Assembly: GCF_001050135.1 (NCBI RefSeq)
Contig: NZ_CP012040.1
Coordinates: 4,295,001 to 4,359,000 of the forward strand
Reading direction: 5' to 3'
Length of the DNA: 64,000 nt
Source of the DNA: Cyclobacterium amurskyense
GTDB taxonomy: Bacteria; Bacteroidota; Bacteroidia; Cytophagales; Cyclobacteriaceae
Each line of letters starts with the position of its first letter. The first letter of the stretch is position 1. This document shows, in pieces, positions 53,250 to 63,738 of this stretch. The notes beneath the pieces are model-generated. The model was not told the origin of the DNA and made no database searches. It saw only the letters and a program-made list of their open reading frames with translations. A program made the translations under genes and the position numbers.

Positions 53250-56200
53250 ATGAAGAAACCAATTCGCTACCTTTTCCAAAAGGTACCTAAGACCTTGCTT
53301 ATCGGAGGGTTTTTGCAATGTTTTGTCTCGGCAAACCTTCTGGCAGAAGGAAATCCTGATTTACTAGGGATTGCCTTAACGAACGCTGAATTTACCCACT
53401 CAATCGCGGAAAATATAAACCTGAAAAATGTTTCAGGAACAGTGAGTGACAGCGATGGTGAACCAGTTCCGGGAGCAACTGTAGTCATAGAAGGCTCGAC
53501 TACTGGTACAGTAACAGATATTGATGGTAAGTTTAGCCTGGAGGTACCTGATAATGCCGTTCTTTTGATCTCTTTTATAGGTTATCAAACTCAAAGAATC
53601 AATCCTGGTAATCAAAGTAATCTTGCCATCACTTTGGTAGAAGACGCGACTTCCTTGGATGAAGTGGTGGTAGTGGGCTATGGTGTTCAGCAAAAAGTGA
53701 ATCTCACTGGTGCTATTTCTACGGTTGACTTTGATGATGAATTGTCCAATCGACCATTGACCAATGCTTCACAAGCCTTAGGAGGTACCGCTTCCGGTGT
53801 TTGGGTAAGTCAAAATTCAGGCAAACCAGGCAGTGATGGTGCTCAGATTAGAGTAAGGGGATGGGGAACCCTAAACAATTCCAACCCCTTGATTATTATC
53901 GATGGTGTTGAAGGCACCTTTAGCCAGCTGAATCCAAATGATATCGAAAATATCTCTGTATTGAAAGATGCTGCAAGTGCAGCCATTTATGGATCTAAGG
54001 CGGCCAATGGAGTGGTTTTAGTGACTACCAGAATGGGGAAAAAGAACGAAGCGATGCAGGTGAATGTAAATTCCTATTTCGGGATTCAGTCCCTTGGTAG
54101 ACGTTATGATGTAATCAATAACAGTGCTGAACACATGGAACTCACCAACACTGCATTATTGAATGAGGGGTCTACCCCACTTTTTTCAGAAAGTTTAATC
54201 TCAGCATTCAGGAATGGAACCGATCCTTATAAATACCCAAATACGGATTGGTTTAAGGTAATATTCAATACTGCCAATATTCAGGAACATAATGTTTCCA
54301 TTAGAGGTGGTTCGGAACAATCTTCCTCGTTTATATCCTTCAATTACCTCAATCAAGAAGGGATGGTGCCTAACACGAGTTCAGAAAGGTATGGACTAAG
54401 GGCAAACATTTCTTCCAATGTCAAAGATTGGTTGACTGTAAGTGGACGGTTTAATTATATCCACAAAGACTCAGATGAACCTTATGCAGATGTCACTTAT
54501 GGCTCTTTAGGTCGGGTATTTGAAATGCTAGGTGGTTCAGCGCCTTATATAGCTCCGTATACAAGAGATGGACGATTTGGGTCTGTTCAGGCGATTAGTG
54601 AAGATGGTAACTTATTGTTTGACAATAGAAATGCACTTATAGATGCTGCCAATGGGCTGACAAACACTGAGGAGAATATATTGACACTGAATTTAACTGC
54701 TGACATTAAATTAACCGATTACCTATCTTTTAAGACCACAGTTTCTTCCAATGGAAATTGGAACTTGATAGACAGGTACAATACCAGCGTTTTTGGGTAC
54801 ACGGATACAGGGATTGAAACCACCACAAGGAATTACAACAGGGAAGGCTTAGAAATCAATAGAACACAGATTTCCAGCATGCAAAACAACCTCTTCTCCA
54901 CAATTAATTTCAACAAAGAATACAATGATATACATAGTATATCGGCTATTGGAGGGTTACAATTAGAGACCTTCAAGGTTCAAAACATGTTTTCAAGAAG
55001 GTCAGAACCTCCGAAAGAAGGCTTGACTCAGGTGGATGCAGGTACTTCAGGAATCCAGGGGGAAGGAAATATGAATGGTTTCCGCATATTCTCCTATTTT
55101 GGAAGAGCAAATTACACCCTGATGAGCAAGTATTTATTTGAAGCGAATGTTAGGGCTGATGCTTCTTCCAGGTTTAACAAAGCCAATCGTTGGGGCGTAT
55201 TCCCAGGCTTCTCTGCAGGTTGGCGATTGTCTGAAGAAGATTTCATCAAAGATATTTCAGAGATTTCTAATCTGAAAGTCAGGGCTTCTTGGGGTCAGTT
55301 AGGAAACCAGAATATTTCAGGGTATTGGCCTTATTTAACAGTCATCGGTCAAAATAACAACCTTAGCTATAGCTATAATGGGAGTTTTTCTCCAGGAGCA
55401 GCAGTAACCGCTTTGGTAGATCAGAACATTACCTGGGAAACTTCGGCTTCTTTGGATATAGGTTTAGAGGTTGGTGTTTTAGATGACATGATTACACTGG
55501 AAGCTGACTATTTTCAGAAAACCACCAAGGATATTTTGGTTCAGCTACCTATTCCATCTGTAATGGGTGGTATTTCCTCACCCTATGAGAATGTTGGTGA
55601 AATGTCCAATAATGGAGTTGAATTCATACTCAATTACAACAATTTAAAATTTGATAGAGATCAATTGGGCTTTAATATGGGGCTGAACATGACTTATATC
55701 CAAAATGAAGTCACCAAATTCAGGGGAGGAGATTCTCCCGACCAATTGTATTTACTTAGGGAAGGGTATTCCTTTAGAACGCTATATGGCTACAATGCCA
55801 TAGGCATTTATCAATCTGACGATGAAGCAAAGGAACACATGCATTCCAATCCATTTACACCGACAGCTGGGAATTTAAAATTTGAAGATTTAAATAACGA
55901 TGGAAGGTTGAATTTTGAGGATAAGATGGGGCTTGGAAATACACTTCCAAAGTATACTTTCGGAATATCGTCGGGTTTTAAATACAAAGGTTTTGACTTA
56001 AATCTCTTGTTTCAGGGGATATTGGGTGTGAACATGTACACGCAGAACAATTTCACAGATCTTGATTGGGAAAACAGGATGATATCTACCCGATGGAGAG
56101 ATGCATGGTCACCTGAGAACCCAGATTCAGAAAATCCAAGTTTGAAATTTAATAATCCATGGGATGGTTCCCAGTCCTCTTATTGGGTAAATGAAGTGGA

Positions 56201-56426
56201 CTTCATAAAATTAAAGAATGTTCAATTGGGTTATTCTTTCCCACCTTCTGTTGCTGAAAAACTGGGAGTACAGAAAATTTATCTGTATGTAAATGGGCAA
56301 AATGTTTTCTCTATTGCAAGCAAAGGCTATGAAGGCTACGATCCGGAAAGAAATACTTTCGATGCTGGTTACCAGTTGTATCCTACCCCTAGAATTTTAT
56401 CAGCAGGTATCAATTTAAATTTCTAA
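53250..56426 (+). CDS. second SusC/RagA-type receptor of the locus
   Basis: 1,058 aa, complete. Signal-like TLLIGGFLQCFVSANLLA, regulatory domain (VSGTVSDSDGEPVPGATVVI, ISFIGYQTQRINPGN), SLDEVVVVGYGVQQKVN, plug motifs (IRVRGWGTLNNSNPLIIIDG; YGSKAANGVVLVTTRMGKKN) and a barrel ending SAGINLNF. Its divergence from the receptor at 48342 implies a different ligand, such as another oligosaccharide from the same polymer. The 100-bp gap from the previous SusD gene has only a weak hairpin, so co-transcription is likely. Confidence 0.97.
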   Translation: MKKPIRYLFQKVPKTLLIGGFLQCFVSANLLAEGNPDLLGIALTNAEFTHSIAENINLKNVSGTVSDSDGEPVPGATVVIEGSTTGTVTDIDGKFSLEVPDNAVLLISFIGYQTQRINPGNQSNLAITLVEDATSLDEVVVVGYGVQQKVNLTGAISTVDFDDELSNRPLTNASQALGGTASGVWVSQNSGKPGSDGAQIRVRGWGTLNNSNPLIIIDGVEGTFSQLNPNDIENISVLKDAASAAIYGSKAANGVVLVTTRMGKKNEAMQVNVNSYFGIQSLGRRYDVINNSAEHMELTNTALLNEGSTPLFSESLISAFRNGTDPYKYPNTDWFKVIFNTANIQEHNVSIRGGSEQSSSFISFNYLNQEGMVPNTSSERYGLRANISSNVKDWLTVSGRFNYIHKDSDEPYADVTYGSLGRVFEMLGGSAPYIAPYTRDGRFGSVQAISEDGNLLFDNRNALIDAANGLTNTEENILTLNLTADIKLTDYLSFKTTVSSNGNWNLIDRYNTSVFGYTDTGIETTTRNYNREGLEINRTQISSMQNNLFSTINFNKEYNDIHSISAIGGLQLETFKVQNMFSRRSEPPKEGLTQVDAGTSGIQGEGNMNGFRIFSYFGRANYTLMSKYLFEANVRADASSRFNKANRWGVFPGFSAGWRLSEEDFIKDISEISNLKVRASWGQLGNQNISGYWPYLTVIGQNNNLSYSYNGSFSPGAAVTALVDQNITWETSASLDIGLEVGVLDDMITLEADYFQKTTKDILVQLPIPSVMGGISSPYENVGEMSNNGVEFILNYNNLKFDRDQLGFNMGLNMTYIQNEVTKFRGGDSPDQLYLLREGYSFRTLYGYNAIGIYQSDDEAKEHMHSNPFTPTAGNLKFEDLNNDGRLNFEDKMGLGNTLPKYTFGISSGFKYKGFDLNLLFQGILGVNMYTQNNFTDLDWENRMISTRWRDAWSPENPDSENPSLKFNNPWDGSQSSYWVNEVDFIKLKNVQLGYSFPPSVAEKLGVQKIYLYVNGQNVFSIASKGYEGYDPERNTFDAGYQLYPTPRILSAGINLNF

Positions 56427-56430
56427 GTAC

Positions 56431-57993
56431 ATGAAGACCAATAAATATATTCTATACCTATTATCGATAGTGTTATTATTCCCACTATCCAGCTGTAATG
56501 ATGATTTCCTGGAGTTTTATCCTGAAGATAAAATTACTTCCGCCAACTTTCCTCAAAATGAAGAAGACATTGAATTGCTACTCAATGGAGTGTATGCATT
56601 ATTGCGCGAAAATTCTATTTACAACGAAGGTCTTTTTGGGTTTGGTGTTTTGGATGGAGCTACTCCAAATGCTTTCAACTGGGGCAATACCCCTATCGCT
56701 AGGGCTGGAAGTGGCCAATTGAACTCTAGTGATGGTAGCATAGTCAATTTTAGATGGACCAGGTCCTATGGGATTATTTTCAGGGCCAACTATCTTTTGC
56801 AAGCTTTGGATCAAGTAAATTTGAGTGAGGGAGATAAAAATATTTACCGTGCTGAAGCGAGATTTTTGAGAGGTTTGGCCTATTCTATACTTGCAGAAGG
56901 ATTTGGTGGAGTCCCTATTATTTTAAATGCAATTTCAACTGAAGAGGCAAGGTCTATTTCCAGAGCAAGTCAGGAAGAAACCTGGGATCAAGTGATGGCA
57001 GATTATAATATGGCGATTGATAACCTTGGAGCGGAAGCCCCGGAGCTTGGAAGAGCAACAAAAGGAGCTGCTTTAGCCATGAAAATGAGGGCATTGTTGT
57101 ACCAGAGTAAATTCGACCAGGTTTTAGAAGTAATTGATGAAATTGAAGCCCTTGGCAAGTATTCCCTTTTCCCGAGTTACGAAGGCCTGTTTAAACTTGA
57201 AAATGAAAACAATGCTGAGGTGATTTTTGATGTGCAATACATCTCAGGAGAGAATTCACAAGGTTCATTGCATGACCAATACTGTGGAACAGGCACAGGA
57301 AGCTGGACCAGAGGAAGCAGGTATGTACCTACTGACGATTTGGTAAGTGCTTATGAAACAATTGATGGTTCAGCAGTTGACCCAAACAACCCTTACGAAG
57401 GGCGTGATCCTAGGCTGGAGTTTACTGTGGTAGTTCCAGGGGCCTATATTTTGGGATACAGGTTTCCAAATTATACCTATCCAGGCGGCGCATTTAATCA
57501 CCCAGGAAATAGGTTAAAGCACTTGAGTGCGAGAAAATACCGCATAGAACCGGAAGCAGATTTACCTCCTTCAGGCCAATCTGGCCTAAACAACATTGTC
57601 ATTAGGTATGCAGATGTGCTTTTGTCAAAAGCGGAGGCGATTATCGAAACCAATGGCGATATAGATGAGGCCATCAACCTTATCAATCGAATTCGTACGG
57701 AAAGAGATGATGTGAAGATTACTTCTTTGCCAAAGGGACTTTCTCAAGAAGAAGCTCGTGCCAAATTACGGCATGAAAGAAGGATAGAATTTGCCTTAGA
57801 AGGTTTGTATTGGGCAGATATTAAAAGGTGGGAAATTGGTGATGAACTTTATCCATTGGAGATAAAAGACCACAATGGGGATGTAATTGAAACCAAATTC
57901 CCGAATGGATACCTTGATTTTTATCGTTTACTTCCTATCCCGGACAGTGAAATATCCTTAAATGGAAATTTAACACAAAATCCAGGTTGGTAA
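56431..57993 (+). CDS. second SusD/RagB-family lipoprotein of the locus
   Basis: 520 aa starting 4 bp after the SusC stop. Lipobox LFPLSSCNDDFL. SusD layout with FPQNEEDIELLLNGVYALLR, YRAEARFLRGLAYSILAEGF, IVIRYADVLLSKAEAIIETN, HERRIEFALEGLYWADIKRW and the terminal NGNLTQNPGW. Partner of the receptor at 53250. A stem-loop follows it, before the sulfatases. Confidence 0.96.
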   Translation: MKTNKYILYLLSIVLLFPLSSCNDDFLEFYPEDKITSANFPQNEEDIELLLNGVYALLRENSIYNEGLFGFGVLDGATPNAFNWGNTPIARAGSGQLNSSDGSIVNFRWTRSYGIIFRANYLLQALDQVNLSEGDKNIYRAEARFLRGLAYSILAEGFGGVPIILNAISTEEARSISRASQEETWDQVMADYNMAIDNLGAEAPELGRATKGAALAMKMRALLYQSKFDQVLEVIDEIEALGKYSLFPSYEGLFKLENENNAEVIFDVQYISGENSQGSLHDQYCGTGTGSWTRGSRYVPTDDLVSAYETIDGSAVDPNNPYEGRDPRLEFTVVVPGAYILGYRFPNYTYPGGAFNHPGNRLKHLSARKYRIEPEADLPPSGQSGLNNIVIRYADVLLSKAEAIIETNGDIDEAINLINRIRTERDDVKITSLPKGLSQEEARAKLRHERRIEFALEGLYWADIKRWEIGDELYPLEIKDHNGDVIETKFPNGYLDFYRLLPIPDSEISLNGNLTQNPGW

Positions 57994-58007
57994 ATAGCTT
58001 TTTTATT

Positions 58008-58042
58008 CCCGGACCATGAAAAAGTATAGCTCATGGTCTGGG
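58008..58042 (+). terminator. 12-bp stem-loop between susD-like and sulfatase genes
   Basis: cccggaccatga pairs with tcatggtctggg (one G-U pair) around an 11-nt loop, with a U-run before it and no U-tract after. In polysaccharide loci such structures commonly lower expression of enzyme genes relative to SusC/D. Here that is inference. Confidence 0.55.
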
Positions 58043-58086
58043 TTAAAATCAATAAATACTTGAATTGTAAGTTAACAACAATTAAA

Positions 58087-59415
58087 ATGAATGTATTGAA
58101 AAATGCTACTTGGGTATTTTTATTGGCTGGGATTTTAAGCAGTTGCAGTAACTCAGCTACCAAAGAAAAAGTACAGCCTAATTTTGTGATCATCATGGCT
58201 GATGACCTGGGCTTTGGAGGTCTTGCTTCCTATGGTGATCCACGTCTTCGTACACCAAATATTGACTACCTGGCAGCAAAAGGCATTCGATTCACCGATT
58301 TTCATTCCAACGCCCCTGTTTGTTCACCAACTCGGGCAGCATTGCTGACGGGAAATTACCAGCAAAGAGCAGGTTTGGAAGGAGTTATTTACGTGAGAGG
58401 GGAGACAAGAGAGGTAGGCCTTGACAGTAGTCAGGTGTCAATAGCAAAACTATTGAAAACAGCAGGCTATGCGACTGGAATCATGGGAAAATGGCACTTA
58501 GGATATCAAAAAGAGTATAATCCCGTCTATCATGGCTTCGATACTTTTTATGGGTATTTGAGTGGCAATGTAGATTACCATTCGCATTATGACAACGCAG
58601 GCATTTATGATTGGTGGCATAACTTAGATTCAATATATGAAGAGGGTTATGCGACTGATTTGATCAGTGCGCATGCGGTAGATTTTATAAATGAAAATAA
58701 GGAAAAACCTTTCTTTTTGTATGTTTCCCATGAAGCCCCACATGTGCCATTTCAAGGTAGAAATAACCCTGCCTATAGATTTCCTGGCAAGAAATTTAGC
58801 TACCATGGACCTGTGGAGGATACTGTAAAAGTGTACAATGAAATGGTAGAGGTGATGGATGAAGGTGTTGGGGAAATTTTAAATGCTTTAAGAAAAAATG
58901 GTATTGAAGAAAATACTTTAGTATTGTTTATATCGGACAACGGGGCAGAGATCTTTGGAAACAATGGCAAATTGAGCGGGCAAAAAGGAAACCTTCTGGA
59001 AGGAGGACACCGTGTTCCGGGTATAGCTTATTGGAAAGGGAAAATCACACCAAGAGAATCCTCTGCCACTGTACTTAGCATGGATGTATTGCCAACACTG
59101 CTTGCGATGAGCCAAGATTCTTATTCCGAAAAGCTACAATTTGATGGGGTCGACCTTTCCAAGCACCTTTTGCACAATAAATCAATTGAGGATAGAGATT
59201 TATTCTGGAGATACAGGAATCAAAAAGTTGCTCGACATAAGGAGTGGAAATTACTTCTATCAGACAAAGATACCCTGTTGATAAATCTCAATAAGGATGT
59301 ATTGGAATTACATAACTTGTCCAAAGAAAGGCCAGAAATTGTAAAAGACCTCCTTAAAAAACTGGAGGATTGGGAAAAAGAGGTAGGTCCGGTTACAGCT
59401 ATGAAAACTATATAA
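58087..59415 (+). CDS. S1-family sulfatase, lipoprotein, CSPTR site
   Basis: 442 aa from the ATG at 58087, which gives lipobox LAGILSSCSNS. The upstream ATG at 58033 lies in the hairpin and is rejected. Sulfatase blocks: FVIIMADDLGFGGLASYGDP, NAPVCSPTRAALLTGN (Cys79, formylglycine site), GIMGKWHLGYQ and LFISDNGAEIFGNNGKLSGQ. The C-terminal part (RHKEWKLLLSDKD) is present. It desulfates a glycan outside the inner membrane. First of five consecutive sulfatases; its stop overlaps the next start by one base (TAATG). Confidence 0.95.
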   Translation: MNVLKNATWVFLLAGILSSCSNSATKEKVQPNFVIIMADDLGFGGLASYGDPRLRTPNIDYLAAKGIRFTDFHSNAPVCSPTRAALLTGNYQQRAGLEGVIYVRGETREVGLDSSQVSIAKLLKTAGYATGIMGKWHLGYQKEYNPVYHGFDTFYGYLSGNVDYHSHYDNAGIYDWWHNLDSIYEEGYATDLISAHAVDFINENKEKPFFLYVSHEAPHVPFQGRNNPAYRFPGKKFSYHGPVEDTVKVYNEMVEVMDEGVGEILNALRKNGIEENTLVLFISDNGAEIFGNNGKLSGQKGNLLEGGHRVPGIAYWKGKITPRESSATVLSMDVLPTLLAMSQDSYSEKLQFDGVDLSKHLLHNKSIEDRDLFWRYRNQKVARHKEWKLLLSDKDTLLINLNKDVLELHNLSKERPEIVKDLLKKLEDWEKEVGPVTAMKTI

Positions 59416-60833
59416 TGAATAGAAAACCATACAAACCCATGCCGATTAAATACATTGTAAATTTGCTCATAGCTTTTTTAGTTTCTGGTGCAGGGCTAAT
59501 TGCGCAAGGCCAGTCAAGACCGAATATTCTACTTCTTTTGGCTGACGACCTTGGATACCGGGATTTAAGTTGCTATGGAAGTACTCAGGTAATTACACCA
59601 AATCTTGACAAGCTGGCTGCCAAAGGAATGCGGTTCACTGACTTTTACGCCGGCTCAGCAGTTTGTTCACCCTCAAGAGCGGCTTTGATGACTGGTCGTT
59701 CTTCGGTGAGGGCAGGCATTTACAGTTGGATTCATACTTCGCATAAAATGCATTTGGCCAAGACAGAATTTACCACGGCTGAATTATTAAAACAAGCAGG
59801 TTATGCTACCGCGCATATTGGCAAATGGCATTTAGGCTATGACCTGGAAGAGGGTGCCGGACCAGGACCAAATCCAGGAGACCAGGGTTTTGACCATTGG
59901 ATAGCAACAGGGAATAACGCGATCCCTTCTCACCACAATCCTGACAACTTTGTTCGCAATGGCCTTGCCTTGGGAGAGGTGAAAGGCTACTCCTCCCATT
60001 TATTGGCTGATGAGGCCATAGACTGGCTTGAAAGAAGACCAAAGGACCAGCCTTTCTTCATTAACATGTGGTTTCATGAGCCCCACCAAAAAGTGGCGGC
60101 ACCGGATGTATATTTGGAAAAGCACCAGGACACCGATTTACCGGCCTATTATGGCAGTATTGAAAACATGGATGCCGCAATTGGTCGGGTTTTGATGGAG
60201 CTGGAAAAACAGGGACTTATTGAGCAGACACTTATTGTTTTTATGTCAGACAATGGAAGCTATAGAGGCAGAAGTGGTAGTAACGGTGAATTAGCCAATG
60301 GCAAAACAACCCTTTGGGAAGGAGGAATACGGGTGCCTGGAATATTTAGCTGGCCAGGTGTAATAGCCGAAGGTACCATTGAAAACCGACCTGCAGGAGT
60401 TGTTGATATTTTCCCAACAATTAAAGAAATTATTGGAGGTGAAATAGACCCTAAAATCACAATTGATGGATCAAGCCTATTGCCCATTTTTGAACAGAAG
60501 AGTTTTGAACGACAAAAACCACTTTATTGGTTTTACCCTCCCTCTCGACCAATAGCTGTGATCAGGGAAGGACCTTGGAACCTAATTGCCGATCCCGAAT
60601 TGGACATTCCTAGGGGGAATATGTTTCAGGAAGCGTATATTGGAATGATTAAAGAGACTAAATTGCAGAATTTTAGGCTTTATAATTTAAGGAATGACCC
60701 AAAACAAACTAAGGATGTTTCGGCCGAAAATCCAGAGGTATTTGAAAAAATGATAAAGGAAATGATCAAATTGAACCAGGAAATTGTAGAAGAAGCGATG
60801 GATTGGAGAGATTTTTCATGGACAAATAATTAA
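59415..60833 (+). CDS. S1-family sulfatase, CSPSR site
   Basis: 472 aa from the ATG at 59415, chosen over 59370 because it overlaps the previous stop as TAATG and leads into a signal peptide (YIVNLLIAFLVSGAGLIAQG). Blocks: NILLLLADDLGYRDLSCYGS, SAVCSPSRAALMTGR (Cys84), AHIGKWHLGYDLEEG and FMSDNGSYRGRSG. Translationally coupled to the previous sulfatase. Differences in the mid-domain suggest specificity for a different sulfate position. Confidence 0.95.
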   Translation: MNRKPYKPMPIKYIVNLLIAFLVSGAGLIAQGQSRPNILLLLADDLGYRDLSCYGSTQVITPNLDKLAAKGMRFTDFYAGSAVCSPSRAALMTGRSSVRAGIYSWIHTSHKMHLAKTEFTTAELLKQAGYATAHIGKWHLGYDLEEGAGPGPNPGDQGFDHWIATGNNAIPSHHNPDNFVRNGLALGEVKGYSSHLLADEAIDWLERRPKDQPFFINMWFHEPHQKVAAPDVYLEKHQDTDLPAYYGSIENMDAAIGRVLMELEKQGLIEQTLIVFMSDNGSYRGRSGSNGELANGKTTLWEGGIRVPGIFSWPGVIAEGTIENRPAGVVDIFPTIKEIIGGEIDPKITIDGSSLLPIFEQKSFERQKPLYWFYPPSRPIAVIREGPWNLIADPELDIPRGNMFQEAYIGMIKETKLQNFRLYNLRNDPKQTKDVSAENPEVFEKMIKEMIKLNQEIVEEAMDWRDFSWTNN

Positions 60834-60836
60834 AAA

Positions 60837-62222
60837 ATGAATTCAATTAGACTGAAAATGAGATTATTTAAATGGAAGAAGTTATGCTTAAGTTTCCTGT
60901 TACTAGGAAGTGCAGTAGTGCAGGCACAAACCAATAAGAAATCTGATAAGCCCAATATACTGCTCATCTTTACGGATGATCAAGGGTACCATGACGTATC
61001 CTATTATGGAACTCAGGACATTCAAACACCGCATATAGATGCCATTAGAAATGATGGTATGCAGATGGATTTTTTCTATGCCAATTCACCTGTTTGTGCT
61101 CCTACCAGGGCATCACTGATGTCTGGCCGATACCCTGATCATGTTGGTGTGCCTGGTTTGGTAAGGTCCAAACAAGCTAACAATTGGGGCTATTTAAATC
61201 CTGAAACAATTCTTTTGCCTGCAATGCTGAAAAAAGGTGGATACCATACAGCACATATAGGAAAATGGAACCTTGGATTGGAACACCCCAACCTACCCAA
61301 TGACCATGGCTTCGATTACTTTCATGGTTGGTTGGAAGACATGATGGATGATTACTTGACCCACAGGAGACATGGTGAAAACTATATGCGATTAAACGAG
61401 GAAACCATAGATCCAAGAGGTCATGCTACAGACCTTTTTACCGAATGGTCAGTGAATTATATTAAAGAAAGAGGAAAAGAAGAAGATCCATTTTTTCTTT
61501 ATTTGGCTTACAATGCCCCTCACTTTCCAGTACAACCTCCTAAAGCATGGGTAGATAAAGTAAAAAAGAGAGAACCTGGTTTGCCTGAGAAAAGGGCCAA
61601 TTTGATTGCTTTTATTGAACACCTAGATGACGGTATCGGACAGGTGATTAATGCCCTTAAGGAATCCGGCCAATATGAAAATACCTTAATTATTTTTACA
61701 AGTGACAATGGAGGCCACCTTCCCGACTTGGCCAATAATGGTCCCCTGCGTGATGGCAAGCAAAGCATGTATGAAGGAGGATTAAGAGTGCCTACGGCAA
61801 TTTCATGGCCTGCAAAAATTCAGGCTGGATCTACCTCAGATCAAGTAAACCTTTCCATGGACATTGTCCCAACACTTACGGAAATCGCAGGGGTATCCAT
61901 CACGCATAAAATCAACGGAAGAAGCTTTTTGCCTACACTTCTTGGCGAAACCATGGAAGAGGATGCCCGACCTTTGTATTTTGTCCGTAGGGAAGGTGGG
62001 ACTAGGTATGGAGGAAAAGCTTACCATGCCCTTCGCTTGGGAGATTGGAAATTGCTGCAAAATAGTCCTTTTCAGCCTATGGAACTTTATAATTTAAAAG
62101 AAGACCCTTTTGAAGAAAACAATATTATAGCGGATAACAATACCATTTTTCAAAAATTAAATGCTTATTTAATGTCCCGTATTCAGGAAGGTGGCAAAGT
62201 ACCCTGGCAGAAGCCGGATTAG
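60837..62222 (+). CDS. S1-family sulfatase, CAPTR site
   Basis: 461 aa, starting 3 bp after the previous stop. A second ATG at 60858 (MRLFKWKKLCLSFLLLGSAV) also gives a good signal peptide. Blocks: NILLIFTDDQGYHDVSYYGT, NSPVCAPTRASLMSGRYPDH (Cys87), AHIGKWNLGLEHPN, IFTSDNGGHLPDLANNG and the C-terminal RLGDWKLLQN. The ITDDQGY-type metal block (here FTDDQGY) sets it apart from the ADDLGY-type neighbours. Periplasmic or surface glycan desulfation is expected. Confidence 0.95.
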   Translation: MNSIRLKMRLFKWKKLCLSFLLLGSAVVQAQTNKKSDKPNILLIFTDDQGYHDVSYYGTQDIQTPHIDAIRNDGMQMDFFYANSPVCAPTRASLMSGRYPDHVGVPGLVRSKQANNWGYLNPETILLPAMLKKGGYHTAHIGKWNLGLEHPNLPNDHGFDYFHGWLEDMMDDYLTHRRHGENYMRLNEETIDPRGHATDLFTEWSVNYIKERGKEEDPFFLYLAYNAPHFPVQPPKAWVDKVKKREPGLPEKRANLIAFIEHLDDGIGQVINALKESGQYENTLIIFTSDNGGHLPDLANNGPLRDGKQSMYEGGLRVPTAISWPAKIQAGSTSDQVNLSMDIVPTLTEIAGVSITHKINGRSFLPTLLGETMEEDARPLYFVRREGGTRYGGKAYHALRLGDWKLLQNSPFQPMELYNLKEDPFEENNIIADNNTIFQKLNAYLMSRIQEGGKVPWQKPD

Positions 62223-62262
62223 AACCATATTATTATTACCCAAATTAGACCCAGTCAAAAAT

Positions 62263-63702
62263 ATGAAACCCTTTAATCTTAAATTACTCTTAGGTTTACT
62301 TTTCAGTTGTTTAGTGTGCTCAATAAGCCTAACTGAAGCCAGGCAAAAAAAGGATCCACCAAACATTATAGTGATTTTTGCAGATGATTTGGGTTATGGA
62401 GATCTTGGTGTTTTTGGACACCCATCGATAAATACTCCTAATTTAGATAGGATGGCTTATGAAGGACAAAAGTGGACCAATTTCTATGTAGCTGCACCGG
62501 TTTGTACCCCAAGTAGAGCGGGGATACTAACTGGAAGATTGCCAATTCGTTCTGGAATGAGCAGTGACAACAGAAGGGTACTTTTCCCCGATTCAAATGG
62601 AGGACTTCCTCAATCGGAGATCACCATTGCCAAGGCCTTAAAAGGAAATGGTTACCAAACAGCTGCCATTGGAAAATGGCACCTGGGGCATAAATCTCCC
62701 TTCTTGCCTACAGATCATGGTTTTGATAGTTATTTTGGTATTCCTTATTCCAATGACATGGATAAGGTGGAGAAAACTGATCATTTTACACTTACTGAGA
62801 ATGAAAAGTATGAAGGGTACAATGTTCCCCTAATGAGAGATAAGGAGATAGTGGAGCGCCCAACTGATCAGCGAACCCTTACCAAAAGATATACAGAGGA
62901 AGCAGTGTCTAAAATCAAGGATTTTAAAAATGGTCCATTTTTCATTTATTTGGCACACAATCTCCCCCATATCCCATTATTTAGGTCTGCAGCATTTAAA
63001 GACCAATCTCTAGGAGGTATCTATGGGGATGTTATTGAGGAAATAGATTGGTCTGTAGGTCAGGTCCTATCTGCTCTAAAAGAAGAAGGTATCGCCGACA
63101 ATACCTTAGTGGTCTTTACTTCTGACAATGGACCTTGGCACACTTTCAGAACCCATGGTGGAACGTCTGGCTTACTAAGAGGAGCTAAGGGAGGAACTTT
63201 CGAAGGGGGTATGAGAGAGCCAACTGTTTTCTGGTGGCCAGCACAAATCAAACCTGGTGTAGTTAGAGACATGGCCACTACCATGGATTTATTGCCCACC
63301 TTTTGCGCCATATCAGGGACTCAATTGCCTGATGACCGTGTTTATGATGGTTATGATATTTCTGGGCTTATCAAAGGTACCGGGAAAAGTGAGCGAGAAA
63401 CTGTATTTTATTACCGAGGTCAAAGAGTATTTGCTGTAAGAAAAGGAGATTATAAAGCCCATTTCATTACTCAACTTGAATATGGAAACCCAACCGCACA
63501 TCCGGTGACCTTTCCAGCGGTGACTGTAGAGAACAAAGCCACGGTTTTAGAAACCCCATTATTGTACAATGTGAATGTAGATCCAGGGGAGCGATTTAAT
63601 ATTGCTGAAGACCATCCTGAGATTATCGCTGATATAAGAAAGGCATTGACCGAGCACCAGGCTGGAATTGTGCCTGTGGAAAATCAGCTAGAAAAGTATT
63701 GA
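62263..63702 (+). CDS. S1-family sulfatase, CTPSR site
   Basis: 479 aa from the ATG at 62263, giving signal LLLGLLFSCLVCSISLTEA. The ORF extension back to 62191 would overlap the previous gene. Blocks: IIVIFADDLGYGDLGVFGHP, APVCTPSRAGILTGRLPIRS (Cys81), AAIGKWHLGHKSPF, VFTSDNGPWHTFRTHGGTSG, LLRGAKGGTFEGGMREPTV. Closest in layout to arylsulfatase-A/GALNS-like enzymes. Acts outside the inner membrane on sulfated saccharide. Confidence 0.95.
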   Translation: MKPFNLKLLLGLLFSCLVCSISLTEARQKKDPPNIIVIFADDLGYGDLGVFGHPSINTPNLDRMAYEGQKWTNFYVAAPVCTPSRAGILTGRLPIRSGMSSDNRRVLFPDSNGGLPQSEITIAKALKGNGYQTAAIGKWHLGHKSPFLPTDHGFDSYFGIPYSNDMDKVEKTDHFTLTENEKYEGYNVPLMRDKEIVERPTDQRTLTKRYTEEAVSKIKDFKNGPFFIYLAHNLPHIPLFRSAAFKDQSLGGIYGDVIEEIDWSVGQVLSALKEEGIADNTLVVFTSDNGPWHTFRTHGGTSGLLRGAKGGTFEGGMREPTVFWWPAQIKPGVVRDMATTMDLLPTFCAISGTQLPDDRVYDGYDISGLIKGTGKSERETVFYYRGQRVFAVRKGDYKAHFITQLEYGNPTAHPVTFPAVTVENKATVLETPLLYNVNVDPGERFNIAEDHPEIIADIRKALTEHQAGIVPVENQLEKY

Positions 63703-63738
63703 TAAACGAATCTTGTCATTGATAAACCCTAAAAATAA

